Shown here piece by piece: positions 30,173 through 39,305 of a DNA stretch of 41,888 nucleotides (position 1 is the first letter of the stretch; each line of letters opens with the position of its first letter). Origin of the DNA: Oscillospiraceae bacterium (GTDB lineage: Bacteria > Bacillota > Clostridia > Oscillospirales > Oscillospiraceae); assembly GCA_015067435.1 (NCBI GenBank), contig SVMM01000022.1:1-41888 (forward strand). The letters run 5' to 3'. The notes under the pieces are model-generated. The model was not told where the DNA came from, ran no database searches, and saw only the letters and a list, made by a program, of their open reading frames with translations. Made by a program: the position numbers and the translations under genes.

Positions 30173-30859
30173 CTACAATTGCGTCAAAACGCCGTTTTCG
30201 ATCCGATACGCCTCGCCGCGCAGCTCCTCGTGCCCGTCGCGGCAGATCAGATAGCTCCCGTCGCAGACGGCGTAGAACCGCCGCCCCGCGCTGTCGGGGT
30301 ATGTGACGTCCTCGTAGACGCGCAGGCCGTCGAGCACGTCGTCTCTGCACTCCTGATAGTGCGGCAGGAGCATCGTTTCGGTCAGCCCCAGCCCCGGCAG
30401 AAAGCGCCGGTAATGCGGGTCGACCGCCTCGCCCGGCCGCTCCGGCTGGGCATAGACCGTCTCCGCGGCGTTCATCGAGCCCGCGCTGATGCCGACGAGC
30501 ACGCCGTCGAAGCCGTGCAGCAGTTCGCGCAGGCCGATTTCCCGGAAAAAGCGGTTCTGCGTCGGCACGTGCCCGCCGCCGAGAACGATCAACCCCGCCC
30601 GCTTGACCAGCTCCGGCGCGTCCTTTGCGTTCCGGCGGTCGAGCACCGTGAAGTCCGTGAACGCGAAGCCCGCGTCCGTGAAGCTGTCGCGCACCTCTGT
30701 TGCAAAGTGGTCGGTCAACTCCGGCACGTCGGGATCGGAGCAGACGAACAACATCGCGCATGGGGCGTTCAGCGCGCGGCGCAGCTCGTCCACAAAGCCG
30801 TTCTGCGCATTGAGGTGCGCGCCGTCGTTTGACGTGCAGCTGGTCAAAAAGCAAACCAT
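30173..30859 (-). CDS. Peptidase E-like (family S51) protein
   Basis: 228 residues. The class-I glutamine-amidotransferase-like fold with the S51 nucleophile elbow is visible as LVGISAGSMNAAE (Ser in SAGS), preceded by LIVLGGGHVPTQN. Family members are Asp-dipeptidases or related serine hydrolases in the cytoplasm. The gene lies 4 bp after yigZ on the same strand, so it is probably co-transcribed with it and hflX. Confidence 0.85.
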   Translation of the reverse strand: MVCFLTSCTSNDGAHLNAQNGFVDELRRALNAPCAMLFVCSDPDVPELTDHFATEVRDSFTDAGFAFTDFTVLDRRNAKDAPELVKRAGLIVLGGGHVPTQNRFFREIGLRELLHGFDGVLVGISAGSMNAAETVYAQPERPGEAVDPHYRRFLPGLGLTETMLLPHYQECRDDVLDGLRVYEDVTYPDSAGRRFYAVCDGSYLICRDGHEELRGEAYRIENGVLTQL

Positions 30860-30863
30860 ATCG

Positions 30864-31499
30864 CTATTCCTCCCGATTTCCCGGCAAAAAGACCTCGCCG
30901 AGCGTTTCCGGAATGATCCCGCCGCCCGACAGTTCGGTCAGCGCCTCCGAGAATGCCTCCGCGCGTTCCCGCGGGAGCCGCAGCGTCACCGCGACGTCCG
31001 CGCCGTAGTCGCTGCCCTCCGTCACGCCGCCGTGGGCGTCGATCAGCCGCCCCAGCCGCTCGAAAAGCGGATACGGCACGTGGACGAGCAGCCGCGTCCA
31101 GCGCGTCATGCGCGCCTTGCCCGCGGCGTCGAGCGCGTCCTTCGCGCTTTTGGCGTACGCCCGCGTCAGGCCGCCCGCGCCGAGCAGCACGCCGCCGAAG
31201 TAGCGCGTCACAACGCAGACGGCGTTCTCCACGCCCTCGCGCTGGAAGACGTTCAGCATCGGCTGTCCCGCCGTGCCCTGCGGCTCGCCGTCGTCGCCGT
31301 AGCGGACGACGTTTCCCTCATGCAGGATGTAGCACCAGCAGTTGTGCCGCGCGTCGTAGTGCTGTTTTTTGATCTTTTCAATGTACGCGCGTGCCTCCGC
31401 CTCGGTTTCGACGCGGCAGACGCGCCCGATAAAGCGGGAGCGCTTCTCGGTGAACTCGCTCTCCGCCTCCGCGCAGGGGACGAAATACGTCTCGCTCAT
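30864..31499 (-). CDS. yigZ: YigZ/IMPACT-family protein
   Basis: 211 residues. The N-terminal UPF0029 domain has SEFTEKRSRFIGRV, then HYDARHNCWCYIL, RYGDDGEPQGTAGQPM and VCVVTRYFGGVLLGAGGLTR, the hallmark of YigZ/IMPACT. A second domain follows from about residue 130. The function is not settled; eukaryotic IMPACT regulates translation. The start overlaps the hflX stop (ATGA), showing coupling. Confidence 0.92.
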   Translation of the reverse strand: MSETYFVPCAEAESEFTEKRSRFIGRVCRVETEAEARAYIEKIKKQHYDARHNCWCYILHEGNVVRYGDDGEPQGTAGQPMLNVFQREGVENAVCVVTRYFGGVLLGAGGLTRAYAKSAKDALDAAGKARMTRWTRLLVHVPYPLFERLGRLIDAHGGVTEGSDYGADVAVTLRLPRERAEAFSEALTELSGGGIIPETLGEVFLPGNREE

Positions 31500-32800
31500 G
31501 TCGGCTCGTCCTCAAGCGCGCCGGCAACGCCCTCGGCGTAGTCCTTCACCTGCCCGAGCACGCGCGGCTCGACGACCGCGACGACGTCGATCGTCTCGCT
31601 GTATTCCACGGTTTCGACCTTTGCCTCGCGGTAAAGCATGTCAAGGAGATTTCCTTTATCGTATGGTAAATGCAAGCTCACGCGGCGCGTTCCCTTGTCG
31701 AGCAGCCGGTCGATGGCTGACAACAGCTCCGGCAGGCCCTCCCCCGTCTTTGCGCTGATGTTGACGCAGTTTTCGCCGCGGGGACGGATGTCGCCGAAGA
31801 AGAGATCGGACTTGTTGTAGACCCGCAGGCACGGGATCTTTTCCGCGCCCAGCTCCACGATCAGGTCATCCACGATCTGCGCCTGCTCCAGCCATTCCGG
31901 GTTGGAAATGTCGATGACGTGCAGCAGCAGGTCGGCGTATTCCAGCTCCTCCAACGTCGCCTTGAACGCCTCGACCAGCTGGTGCGGCAGCTTGCGGATA
32001 AACCCGACGGTATCGGAGATCACGACGTCCAGCGTGTCGCTGACCGTCAGCAGGCGCGTCGTGGTGTCCAGCGTATCGAACAGGCGGTCGTTCGCAGGGA
32101 TGTCGGAGCCGGTGAGAGCGTTCAAAAGCGTCGATTTGCCCGCGTTGGTGTAGCCCACGATGGCAACGACGGGCACCTCGTTCTTCTGCCGCCGGTCGCG
32201 CTGCGTGCCGCGCACGCGGCGCACGTCCTCCAAATCCTCCTTGAGCTTGTCGATCTTGCGGTGGATGTGGCGGCGGTCGGTCTCCAACTGCGTTTCGCCG
32301 GGGCCCTTGGAGCCGATGGGACCCTTGCCGCTGGTGCCCGCCTGCCGCTCCAGATGCGTCCACATGCCGATCAGGCGCGGCAGCAAATACTGGTACTGCG
32401 CCAGCTCCACCTGCAAGCGGCCCTCCTTCGTCTTGGCGCGCTGGGCGAAGATGTCGAGGATGAGCCCGCTGCGGTCGAGCACCTGCACGCCGAATTCATC
32501 GGTCAGTACGCGCATCTGGGAGGGCGAGAGGTCATTGTCGAAGATGACCATGGTCGCCTCCTGGCCCGTGACCAGCTCCTTGATCTCGGCGACCTTGCCC
32601 TCGCCGATGAAGGTGCGCGGATTCGGCGCGGGAAGCGTTTGCAGCACGACGCCGACGCTCTCGCCGCCCGCCGTCTCGACCAGCGCCTCCAGCTCGCGCA
32701 TGCTCTCCTCGTCGGCGTTTTCCTTTTTCTCCAGCCGCGGCGAGGCAAGTCCGACAAGGATCGCCCGGTCGCGCGGCGCTTCGGTTTTTGTTCCTTCCAT
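31496..32800 (-). CDS. hflX: GTPase HflX
   Basis: 434 residues; ATG at 32800 with AGGGAG upstream. The HflX N-terminal domain contains PNPRTFIGEGKVAEI, then VIFDNDLSPSQMR. The linker has SKGPGETQLETDRR, and the G domain has GYTNAGKST (G1), DTLDTTTR (G2), DTVGFIRKLP (G3) and NKSD (G4). HflX splits stalled or hibernating ribosomes using GTP. It is downstream of rpmE but separated from it by a terminator. Confidence 0.96.
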   Translation of the reverse strand: MEGTKTEAPRDRAILVGLASPRLEKKENADEESMRELEALVETAGGESVGVVLQTLPAPNPRTFIGEGKVAEIKELVTGQEATMVIFDNDLSPSQMRVLTDEFGVQVLDRSGLILDIFAQRAKTKEGRLQVELAQYQYLLPRLIGMWTHLERQAGTSGKGPIGSKGPGETQLETDRRHIHRKIDKLKEDLEDVRRVRGTQRDRRQKNEVPVVAIVGYTNAGKSTLLNALTGSDIPANDRLFDTLDTTTRLLTVSDTLDVVISDTVGFIRKLPHQLVEAFKATLEELEYADLLLHVIDISNPEWLEQAQIVDDLIVELGAEKIPCLRVYNKSDLFFGDIRPRGENCVNISAKTGEGLPELLSAIDRLLDKGTRRVSLHLPYDKGNLLDMLYREAKVETVEYSETIDVVAVVEPRVLGQVKDYAEGVAGALEDEPT

Positions 32801-32816
32801 ATGTACTCCCTTTACG

Positions 32817-32851
32817 AAAAAAAGCGCTTCGATCCCTCGAAGCGCTTTTTT
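32817..32851. terminator. Bidirectional terminator after rpmE
   Basis: AGCGCTTCGA (32823-32832) / TCCC / TCGAAGCGCT (32837-32846), flanked by A6 and T5, 8 bp past the rpmE stop. Confidence 0.9.
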
Positions 32852-32858
32852 GTGTGCA

Positions 32859-33059
32859 TCAGCCCAAACCGAACTTCTTGTTGAACTTGGCGACGCGTCC
32901 GCCGGTATCGACCAGCTTCTGCTTGCCCGTGAAGAAGGGGTGACACTTTGAGCACACTTCCACCTTGATATCCTGCTTGGTGGAACCTGTCTCAATCACA
33001 TTACCGCAGGCGCATCGAATCGTAGTCTGCTGATAATTGGGATGGATTCCTTCCTTCAT
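32859..33059 (-). CDS. rpmE: 50S ribosomal protein L31, zinc-binding type
   Basis: 66 residues. Full-length L31 with the zinc ligands CAC (residues 16-18) and CSKC (36-39), so it is the zinc-replete form. It sits on the large subunit at the subunit bridge. A single-gene transcript is likely, with the terminator directly after. Confidence 0.97.
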   Translation of the reverse strand: MKEGIHPNYQQTTIRCACGNVIETGSTKQDIKVEVCSKCHPFFTGKQKLVDTGGRVAKFNKKFGLG

Positions 33060-33171
33060 TGCTCGTGTTCACCTCTTTCCGATCCGAAACTACCTTTTCA
33101 CAAAGGCAGTTGATAGGATAGCACAGGCAAATGCAAAATGCAAGCACTATTTTTCAAAATTCGCGAAAAAA

Positions 33172-34167
33172 TCAGAAAAGCCCGCTCCAAAAGCCTGTCT
33201 GCGCCGCGCGCGCCTCCGTCAGCGCCATCGCCGCGGACAGAAGCTCCGCCGCCTCGCCGCGTGTCAGGCCGCGGGAAAGCCGCTCGCCGGTGTAGCCGCC
33301 CGCGGGCATAATGCTGACCGATTCGAGGTTCGCGACCGCCTGCGCGTACCACGTCGGCTGCGCGTCGTCCGCCGCGGCGACGTCCACGTCCGTCACCTTC
33401 AGAATGCGGTTGAGCACCGCCGCCGCCTCGGAGAGCGTCACATCGCTGCCCGGTCGGAAGGCGACGCCCTCCGCCGTCGGCGTGCCGCAGACGACGCCCG
33501 CCGCGAGCGCGCCGGCGACGCTGCCCTTCGCCCACGCGGGGATCGCCGCGTCGTCGCAGAAGCCCGTCACGGTGACGTCGCTCTCCGCGAGCTTCGCCGC
33601 CGCCATCGCCATGGTGACAAATTCGCCGCGGCTGACCGTGCGCTCCGGCTCGAAGAACCAGTCGCCGCCGACCTGCGCGCCGACAAATACGCCGTGCTCC
33701 GCCAGATCCACCGCCGCCGTCGCGCAGCTCTGCCCGTCTAGGTCGGAGTAGCACACGCCGCTCGCCACGCGCTCGATCTTGATCTTCACCGTCGCGACGG
33801 CGGAGACGTTGCCGCTCGCGTCCGTCGCGGTGAAGGTGAAGCTGTCCGTCCCCGCCTTGTTGCGGTCGGGCGTGTAGACGAAAACGCCCTCCTCGCCGAT
33901 CTCCAGCGTGCCCTTCGCCGGCGCCTCGACGACGGTGAAGCGCACCGCCTCGCCCTCGTTGTCCGTCGCCTTGAGCGTGCCGGTGAACGGCACGCCGCGA
34001 TAGACCTTGATCTCCATATTCTGCGCGATGGGCGCGCCCTGCGGGGGCGTCTCCTCCGCCCTGCGGCTGCCGAACAGCGCCGACGCGCTCAGCGGCATGA
34101 GCGTCGAGAGCAGCATCGCCATGACGAACGGCAGCGCCCGCCACATGTTTTCCCTTGTACGATCCAA
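33172..34167 (-). CDS. SLH-domain surface protein with Ig/cadherin-like domain
   Basis: 331 residues. The likely start is the TTG at 34167, because AAGGAGG lies 8 nt upstream; the ATG at 34146 has a weaker site. The signal peptide is about 1-30 (ALPFVMAMLLSTLMPLSASA). Then a cadherin/Ig-like domain (about 55-132: VYRGVPFTGTLKATDNEGEA, GVFVYTPDRNKAGTDSFTFT), and two to three degenerate SLH repeats (about 140-325: FEPERTVSRGEFVTMAMAAA, FRPGSDVTLSEAAAVLNRIL, RLSRGLTRGEAAELLSAAMA). It would be bound to cell-wall polymer on the outside. It is a chromosomal relative in style of the ICE surface protein, but much shorter. Confidence 0.85.
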   Translation of the reverse strand: MDRTRENMWRALPFVMAMLLSTLMPLSASALFGSRRAEETPPQGAPIAQNMEIKVYRGVPFTGTLKATDNEGEAVRFTVVEAPAKGTLEIGEEGVFVYTPDRNKAGTDSFTFTATDASGNVSAVATVKIKIERVASGVCYSDLDGQSCATAAVDLAEHGVFVGAQVGGDWFFEPERTVSRGEFVTMAMAAAKLAESDVTVTGFCDDAAIPAWAKGSVAGALAAGVVCGTPTAEGVAFRPGSDVTLSEAAAVLNRILKVTDVDVAAADDAQPTWYAQAVANLESVSIMPAGGYTGERLSRGLTRGEAAELLSAAMALTEARAAQTGFWSGLF

Positions 34168-34265
34168 AACAGGTTCCTCCTTGCACTTTCATTTCAATAT
34201 TGGGATACCTGTTTGGTATTGTTCACGAAAAACGCGGCAATATACGATGCGAAATGATTTCCAGA

Positions 34266-34940
34266 TCAGCCCCACACGACGCCCGCGACGTATTCCACCT
34301 CATGATCCTCGCTGCCGCTTTCGCGGTTAACGACGAGCTGAAAGGTTCGCTCCAAATCCATATACTCCGCGGGAACGGGATCGGCAAAGGCGCAAATGAA
34401 ATAGGTATAGCCGTCTTTCACATACTTTTCCGCTTCGACGACCTCATTTGCATACCCGTGAACATGAACGAACTGCTTTTCCGCGTCATCGTATCTCTGA
34501 ACGGTCACGTTTGGGTACAGGTACGTCACGTCCGTTCCGCGGATGCGTCCGAAGAACACGAGCACGTCCTCGTGCGCTTCGCGGCACATGCATACGACGC
34601 CCGCGTGCACGTCCGCGCCGTCCGCGGTGTCGACCGGCCACAGGAACGACGGCTCCCAGCCGTAGGGCGCGAGATAGGTGCCGTGCAGCGACAGGGAGTT
34701 TTCGCCCTCGACGAGGGAGAGACGGTCGGCAAAGTGCATCATGCCCCGCTTCCACTGCACCGCAACGGTCTTCACCGGCCCGTAGACGCCGTTGTACTGC
34801 GCGGCAAAGGCCGTCTCCTGCGCGGGCAGAAGGAAGCCGAGGTGCAGCACGCCGTTGCAGTACAGCAGCAGGGCAAGCGCAATCAATGCCGCGCGAAGCG
34901 CCCGCTCGCGGCGCGAGTAAATGCGTTTCGCTTTCCTCAT
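34266..34940 (-). CDS. Membrane-anchored protein of unknown function
   Basis: 224 residues. A basic N-terminus (RKAKRIYSRRERALRAA) is followed by one membrane helix (about 17-38), then an extracellular-looking beta-rich part with no known motif. The start overlaps the stop of the HAAS-type gene (34937-34940), so it belongs to the padR-HAAS operon. It may be the effector or sensor controlled by that pair (inference). Confidence 0.7.
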   Translation of the reverse strand: MRKAKRIYSRRERALRAALIALALLLYCNGVLHLGFLLPAQETAFAAQYNGVYGPVKTVAVQWKRGMMHFADRLSLVEGENSLSLHGTYLAPYGWEPSFLWPVDTADGADVHAGVVCMCREAHEDVLVFFGRIRGTDVTYLYPNVTVQRYDDAEKQFVHVHGYANEVVEAEKYVKDGYTYFICAFADPVPAEYMDLERTFQLVVNRESGSEDHEVEYVAGVVWG

Positions 34941-35647
34941 GTTTCCACCTCCGGCAGCGCAAATGTGCGCTCGACCATGACGCCGAAGCGCTCATACCGC
35001 AGCGTGAGGCTCGTGTCCCCCGCCTCAAGCGGCACGACCCATTGCTTGTATGTCGCTCCCGTGCCGCCCTCGCCGCCGCCGCTGAAATTGAGCTTTCGCG
35101 ACTCGCCGTTTCCGTTCGCGTACAGCCCCGTCCAACTCCAGATCGCATGCGAGACGACGCCGAGCGGTACGCGGTCGTAGGCGCACATCCACAGCTCTGC
35201 CTCGAAGGCGTCGCGCGTGCGGTAACGCCTGACGCCGTAGACGCGCAGCACGTCGTCCCCGATCACCATGCGCTCGTCAACGCGGACGGCGCGCGCGTCG
35301 TCGGGCGCGCAGAAGCGCGCGGAAATGCTGCTCCACGCCATACCGAGCATCCCGAAGCCCAGCACCGCCCAGACCGCCATGAAGACGATGATCACCGCCG
35401 CGATGCGCTCGATCCACAGCCAGATGGGACGGTAGAGCTTCGCGATCGCGCGCCCCGTCTCCGCCGGGTCGCCCATCGCCTCCGCCGCGCGCTCGTCCGC
35501 CTCGTCCTCCGTGCAGCCGATGCCGCGCAGCGCCTCGGTGTGATCCTCGATGTGCGCCGTAAGCTCCCGCCGCACGTCCGCGCGCTCCCTGTACGTCAGG
35601 CGGCCCAGCTCCGCCTCCACGGCGTCGAGGTACTCCCCGCTCCGCAT
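34937..35647 (-). CDS. HAAS/DUF1700-like membrane protein, PadR partner
   Basis: 236 residues, ATG at 35647 sharing one base with the PadR stop. The N-terminal 75 residues (YLDAVEAELGRLTYRERADV, ELTAHIEDHTEAL, EAMGDPAETGRAI) form the HAAS helical domain typical of proteins encoded beside PadR regulators. One or two membrane helices follow (about 78-105), then an outer beta-rich part. It probably senses or relays an envelope signal to the regulator. Confidence 0.78.
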   Translation of the reverse strand: MRSGEYLDAVEAELGRLTYRERADVRRELTAHIEDHTEALRGIGCTEDEADERAAEAMGDPAETGRAIAKLYRPIWLWIERIAAVIIVFMAVWAVLGFGMLGMAWSSISARFCAPDDARAVRVDERMVIGDDVLRVYGVRRYRTRDAFEAELWMCAYDRVPLGVVSHAIWSWTGLYANGNGESRKLNFSGGGEGGTGATYKQWVVPLEAGDTSLTLRYERFGVMVERTFALPEVET

Positions 35648-35973
35648 CAGACGGTCTCCGCGCGCAGCACGGCGTTCACCGCGCCGGCGTAGCGCTCCCA
35701 CGACGCCTTCTCATCCGCGAGGCAGTCGCGCCCCGCGCGTGTCAGGCGATAATACTTGCGCACCCGCCCTGTTTGTGCTTCCTGCTCGTATGCCTCGACA
35801 TATCGCTGCTTCTCCAGACCGTGGAGCACGGGATAGAGCGTCCCCTCCTTCATCTCAAACACATTCTGCGAGCGGCGCGCCAGCTCCAGGATCATCTCGT
35901 AGCCGTACATGTCCCGCGCCGCGAGCAGGGACAGGATCAGCAGCTGCGTGTGCTCAATGCTCTGCTTTTTCAT
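35647..35973 (-). CDS. PadR-family transcriptional regulator
   Basis: 108 residues. The winged helix is clear: TQLLILSLLAARDMYGYEMI, MKEGTLYPVLHGLEKQRYVE, VRKYYRLTRAGRDCLADEKA. It heads a three-gene leftward operon. Its own promoter carries TACCTAGAA-type palindromes, so it very probably represses itself. Confidence 0.93.
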   Translation of the reverse strand: MKKQSIEHTQLLILSLLAARDMYGYEMILELARRSQNVFEMKEGTLYPVLHGLEKQRYVEAYEQEAQTGRVRKYYRLTRAGRDCLADEKASWERYAGAVNAVLRAETV

Positions 35974-35987
35974 AAGCGCCTCCGATA

Positions 35988-36034
35988 CCTAGAATTTCTA
36001 GGCTTAGTATACATAGTATTTCTAGGTATGTCAA
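35988..36034 (-). promoter_or_regulatory. padR promoter with PadR operators
   Basis: Minus strand: TTGACA (36029-36034), 17 bp, TATACT (36006-36011). A perfect 15-bp palindrome, CCTAGAATTTCTAGG, lies at 35988-36002, just past the -10. A related half-site set TACCTAGAAATACTATGTA overlaps the spacer. Confidence 0.85.
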
Positions 36035-36042
36035 GCGTAAAA

Positions 36043-36066
36043 ATTTGCCGCCCGCAGGCGGCAAAT
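36043..36066 (-). terminator. Terminator after rodA
   Basis: ATTTGCCGCC (36043-36052) / CGCA / GGCGGCAAAT (36057-36066), with T5 on the minus strand (complement of 36039-36043). Confidence 0.8.
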
Positions 36067-36092
36067 GATTGTTATGGTTTTTTGAAGCGAAG

Positions 36093-37289
36093 CTACGTGT
36101 TCATCAGCCATTCCGGGCGCGAGCGCTTCTTGATGCCGGACACCACGCCCATGGCGGCGAACAATGTCATGACCGAGGTGCCGCCATAGCTGAAAAACGG
36201 CAGCGTCAGACCGATGACGGGCAGCAGGAACAGGCACATGCCGATGTTCGCGACCGTCTGGAAGATCAGCGTGCCCGCCATGCCGACGCACACGAGGCTC
36301 TCCATCGGCGTATTCGCGTCGCGCGCGACAATGAAACAGCGCACGACGATGGCGAGCAGCAGCAACAGCACCAGCGCGCAGCCGATGAAGCCCAGCTCCT
36401 CGCCGCAGACGCAGAAGATATAGTCCGTCTGCCGCTCCGGCAGGCTGGAACGGTACGGGGACTGCGTCTGCGTGCCGTGGAACAGGCCCATGCCCGTCAG
36501 TCCGCCGGAGCCGAGCGCCGTGATGCCACGCGTCTGCTGCCAGCCCTTGCCCAGCGGGTCATAGTCGTGGTCAAGCACGACCATGATGCGCTTGTACCAG
36601 TCGCCGCGCAGCAGATTGAAGTGCCACGCGGCGGCGATCGCGCCTGCCGCACCGCCGAGGCCGAGGATCAGCCAGCGCGCGGCGAGCCCCGCCGCGAACG
36701 CCATGCACACGAACACGAACAGATACACCAGACCGCTGCCCGCGTCCCGCGAGATCACATAGTACAGCGCGAACATGAACAGCACGTGCGCCGTCGGCTG
36801 CACGACGTTGACAAAGCGCTTGAGGTCGCGCTCCTCGCGCAGCCAGACCAGCTGGCGCGCGAGCAGGATGATGAACGTGATCTTGACGATCTCCGCCGGC
36901 TGGACGTAGAAGGGGAAGTTTTCCAGCACGCCGACGCCGAGCTTCCGGCCAAGGTCGTTCACGCCCAGCCACGCGCGGTTGCCGTTGCGCGTCATGCCGA
37001 ATGGCGTGAGCAGCAATAGAATCAGCCCCGCGTTAAAGCCGAACAGCCACTTCCATTTCTTGCTCAGCTCCACCACGTCCAGCGAGGAGAGCACAAAGTA
37101 GAAGAACGTGCCCAGCGCATAGCCCACGCCCTGCACGAACACATAGCGCAGCGTACCGTGGTAGACCGTGTGCGTCGCGCTGAGGATGAGCAGCATGCCG
37201 TACAGCGTCGCCAGCGAGCACAGACCGTATAAAACCAGATCCGCCTGCCGGATCATATCGCCCAGCAGCCCCGAACCGCGACGGTGCAT
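36093..37289 (-). CDS. rodA: RodA/FtsW-family SEDS peptidoglycan polymerase
   Basis: 398 residues from the second Met (ATG at 37289), chosen because AGGGG is 9 nt upstream; the Met at 37298 directly abuts that site. About ten membrane helices. SEDS motifs are visible: NGNRAWLG, VQPAEIVKITFIILLAR, PERQTDYIFCVCGEELGFIG and LTLPFFSYGGTSVM. It builds glycan strands in the membrane, probably for side-wall growth; an FtsW or SpoVE role cannot be excluded. Monocistronic, with its own promoter and terminator. Confidence 0.9.
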   Translation of the reverse strand: MHRRGSGLLGDMIRQADLVLYGLCSLATLYGMLLILSATHTVYHGTLRYVFVQGVGYALGTFFYFVLSSLDVVELSKKWKWLFGFNAGLILLLLTPFGMTRNGNRAWLGVNDLGRKLGVGVLENFPFYVQPAEIVKITFIILLARQLVWLREERDLKRFVNVVQPTAHVLFMFALYYVISRDAGSGLVYLFVFVCMAFAAGLAARWLILGLGGAAGAIAAAWHFNLLRGDWYKRIMVVLDHDYDPLGKGWQQTRGITALGSGGLTGMGLFHGTQTQSPYRSSLPERQTDYIFCVCGEELGFIGCALVLLLLLAIVVRCFIVARDANTPMESLVCVGMAGTLIFQTVANIGMCLFLLPVIGLTLPFFSYGGTSVMTLFAAMGVVSGIKKRSRPEWLMNT

Positions 37290-37329
37290 CCCACACATCC
37301 CCTTTCCTGTTTTTTCGCATTTCTATGGC

Positions 37330-37358
37330 AGTATAACACGAAACGCGCGCCCTGTAAA
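37330..37358 (-). promoter_or_regulatory. Promoter of rodA
   Basis: Minus strand: TTTACA (37353-37358), 17 bp, TATACT (37330-37335). Confidence 0.7.
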
Positions 37359-37394
37359 CCGAACTTTTTATGAAGATGGTATCACGAAAAAGAA

Positions 37395-37423
37395 TTGTCA
37401 AAACTCCGTGGGCGTGTTATACT
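37395..37423 (+). promoter_or_regulatory. Promoter of the tsaE-tsaB-upp run
   Basis: TTGTCA (37395-37400), 17 bp, TATACT (37418-37423), 35 bp before tsaE. Divergent from the rodA promoter. Confidence 0.75.
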
Positions 37424-37457
37424 GTAAATTTAGAATGGGCGGATAGGGGGCATTGAC

Positions 37458-37886
37458 ATGCTGTATGTTTCCACAAGCGTCGCCGACACCGAAGCGTTCG
37501 GCGAAAGGCTTGCCCGACAGCTGCGCCCCGGCGACGTCGTGGCGTTCACCGGCTCGCTCGGCATGGGCAAGACGGCGCTCACCCGCGGCATGGCGCGCGG
37601 CCTCGGCTGCGGCGGCCGCGTCACCAGCCCCACGTTCACCATTGTCAACGAATACGAGGGCGCGACGCCGCTGTTCCACTTTGACCTCTACCGCCTCTCC
37701 TGCGCCGACGAGCTGTTCGACATCGGCTGGGACGACTACCTCGCGCGCGGCGGCGTCTGCGCCGTGGAGTGGAGCGAGCGCGCCGCCGACGCCCTGCCGG
37801 CGCACGCCGTCACCGTGGACATTGCCCGCGGCGGCAGTGAGGACGAGCGCGTCATCACGGTCACGGGATTGGAGGGAATGCCTTGA
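37458..37886 (+). CDS. tsaE: tRNA t6A biosynthesis ATPase TsaE
   Basis: 142 residues. Walker A is GSLGMGKTALTRG (about 32-44), followed by the family signature VTSPTFTIVNEYEG and HFDLYRL; a later CAVEWSERA is typical. TsaE drives the TsaBD complex that adds threonylcarbamoyl to A37 of ANN-decoding tRNAs. The stop overlaps the TTG start of tsaB. Confidence 0.95.
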   Translation: MLYVSTSVADTEAFGERLARQLRPGDVVAFTGSLGMGKTALTRGMARGLGCGGRVTSPTFTIVNEYEGATPLFHFDLYRLSCADELFDIGWDDYLARGGVCAVEWSERAADALPAHAVTVDIARGGSEDERVITVTGLEGMP

Positions 37887-38617
37887 GGATCCTCGCATTG
37901 GAGACCTCCGCCAAAAGCGTTTCCGCCGCCGTCGCGGAGGATGGCGCGATTCTCGCGTACAGCTTCCAGAACACCGGCCTGACGCACAGCCGCACGCTGC
38001 TGCCCATGGTCGACCGGATGCTGGAAAACGCGGAGCTTCCGCTTCCGTCGGTCGATGCGTTTGCCGTCGCCGCCGGCCCCGGCTCGTTCACGGGGCTGCG
38101 CATCGGCGTCAGCGCGCTCAAGGGACTCGCGTGGGCGGCGGACAAGCCCTGCGCCGGCGTCTCGACGCTGCTGGCGATGGCGCACAACTATCGCCGGATC
38201 GCGCCGGACGACACGCTGCTCGTCTGTGCGATGGACGCGCGGCGCTCACAGGTCTACAACGCACTCTTCACGCTGCGCGGCGGTGAACTGGTTCGCCTGT
38301 GCGACGACCGTGCCGTCGGGCTGGACGAGCTGGCGGGCGACCTGAGAAACGACCCGCGTCAAAAAATCGTCCTCGGGGACGGGGCTGGCCTTGCCCACGG
38401 GTATCTGACGCAAAACGGCGTCGCCTGCGCCCTCGCGCCGGAGACGCTGCGGTGGCAGAACGCGGCGGGCGTCGCCCTCGCGGCGCAGCAGGCGTTCGCG
38501 CGGGGCGAGGCGGTCACCGCGCAGGAGCTCGCCATCAGCTATCTGCGTGTGTCGCAGGCGGAGCGCGAGCGGAACGCGCGGCTTGAGCGGGAACAATTGC
38601 AAAACAATTTAAAATAG
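37883..38617 (+). CDS. tsaB: tRNA t6A biosynthesis protein TsaB
   Basis: 244 residues, starting at TTG 37883 (GGAGGGAATG upstream; the product begins [17 protein letters not shown]). The actin/Hsp70-like fold shows [17 protein letters not shown] and [22 protein letters not shown]. It is the scaffold partner of TsaD. Coupled to tsaE; tsaD is not in the window. Confidence 0.95.
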   Translation: MRILALETSAKSVSAAVAEDGAILAYSFQNTGLTHSRTLLPMVDRMLENAELPLPSVDAFAVAAGPGSFTGLRIGVSALKGLAWAADKPCAGVSTLLAMAHNYRRIAPDDTLLVCAMDARRSQVYNALFTLRGGELVRLCDDRAVGLDELAGDLRNDPRQKIVLGDGAGLAHGYLTQNGVACALAPETLRWQNAAGVALAAQQAFARGEAVTAQELAISYLRVSQAERERNARLEREQLQNNLK

Positions 38618-38636
38618 AAATCAGGAGGAGCTTATC

Positions 38637-39281
38637 ATGCTGTACCAGAACGACGACCATGTCTATGTGATGGACCATCCCCTCGTTGCCCACAAGCTGA
38701 CGATCATGCGTGACAAGGACACCAGCGTCAAGGACTTCCGCGAGCTCGTATCCGAAATCGGTATGCTGATTACCTATGAGGCGACGCGCGACCTGCCGCT
38801 GACGACCACGACGGTCGAGACGCCGCTGTGCACGGCCGAGATGCCGACGCTGGCAGGCAAGAAGATTGCCGTCGTCCCCATCCTGCGCGCCGGTCTCGGT
38901 CTGGTGGACGGCGTGCTCCGCCTGATCCCCTCCGCGCGTGTCGCGCACATCGGCATGTACCGCGACGAGGAGACGCTTGAGCCGCACGTCTACTTCTGCA
39001 AGACGCCCCACGACATTGCCGAGCGCGACATCATGATCGTCGACCCGATGCTCGCCACCGGCGGCAGCGCGGACGCCGCGATTGCCGAGATGAAGAAGCG
39101 CGGCTGCAAGCACATCAAGCTGATGGTGCTCGTCGCTGCGCCGGAGGGCATCAAGTGCATCCGCAGCAAGCACCCCGACGTCAACATCTACTGCGGCGCG
39201 GTGGACGACCACCTCAACGACCGCGGCTATATCGTCCCCGGCCTCGGCGACGCGGGAGACCGTATATTCGGGACGAAGTAA
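38637..39281 (+). CDS. upp: Uracil phosphoribosyltransferase
   Basis: 214 residues, ATG at 38637 after AGGAGGAGC. The PRPP-binding loop is [16 protein letters not shown]; the uracil-binding end has [16 protein letters not shown]. It makes UMP from uracil and PRPP in pyrimidine salvage. Full length. It follows tsaB by 19 bp, so it is probably in the same transcript. Confidence 0.97.
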   Translation: MLYQNDDHVYVMDHPLVAHKLTIMRDKDTSVKDFRELVSEIGMLITYEATRDLPLTTTTVETPLCTAEMPTLAGKKIAVVPILRAGLGLVDGVLRLIPSARVAHIGMYRDEETLEPHVYFCKTPHDIAERDIMIVDPMLATGGSADAAIAEMKKRGCKHIKLMVLVAAPEGIKCIRSKHPDVNIYCGAVDDHLNDRGYIVPGLGDAGDRIFGTK

Positions 39282-39305
39282 ACTTCATTCCAAATATCGA
39301 TACTG

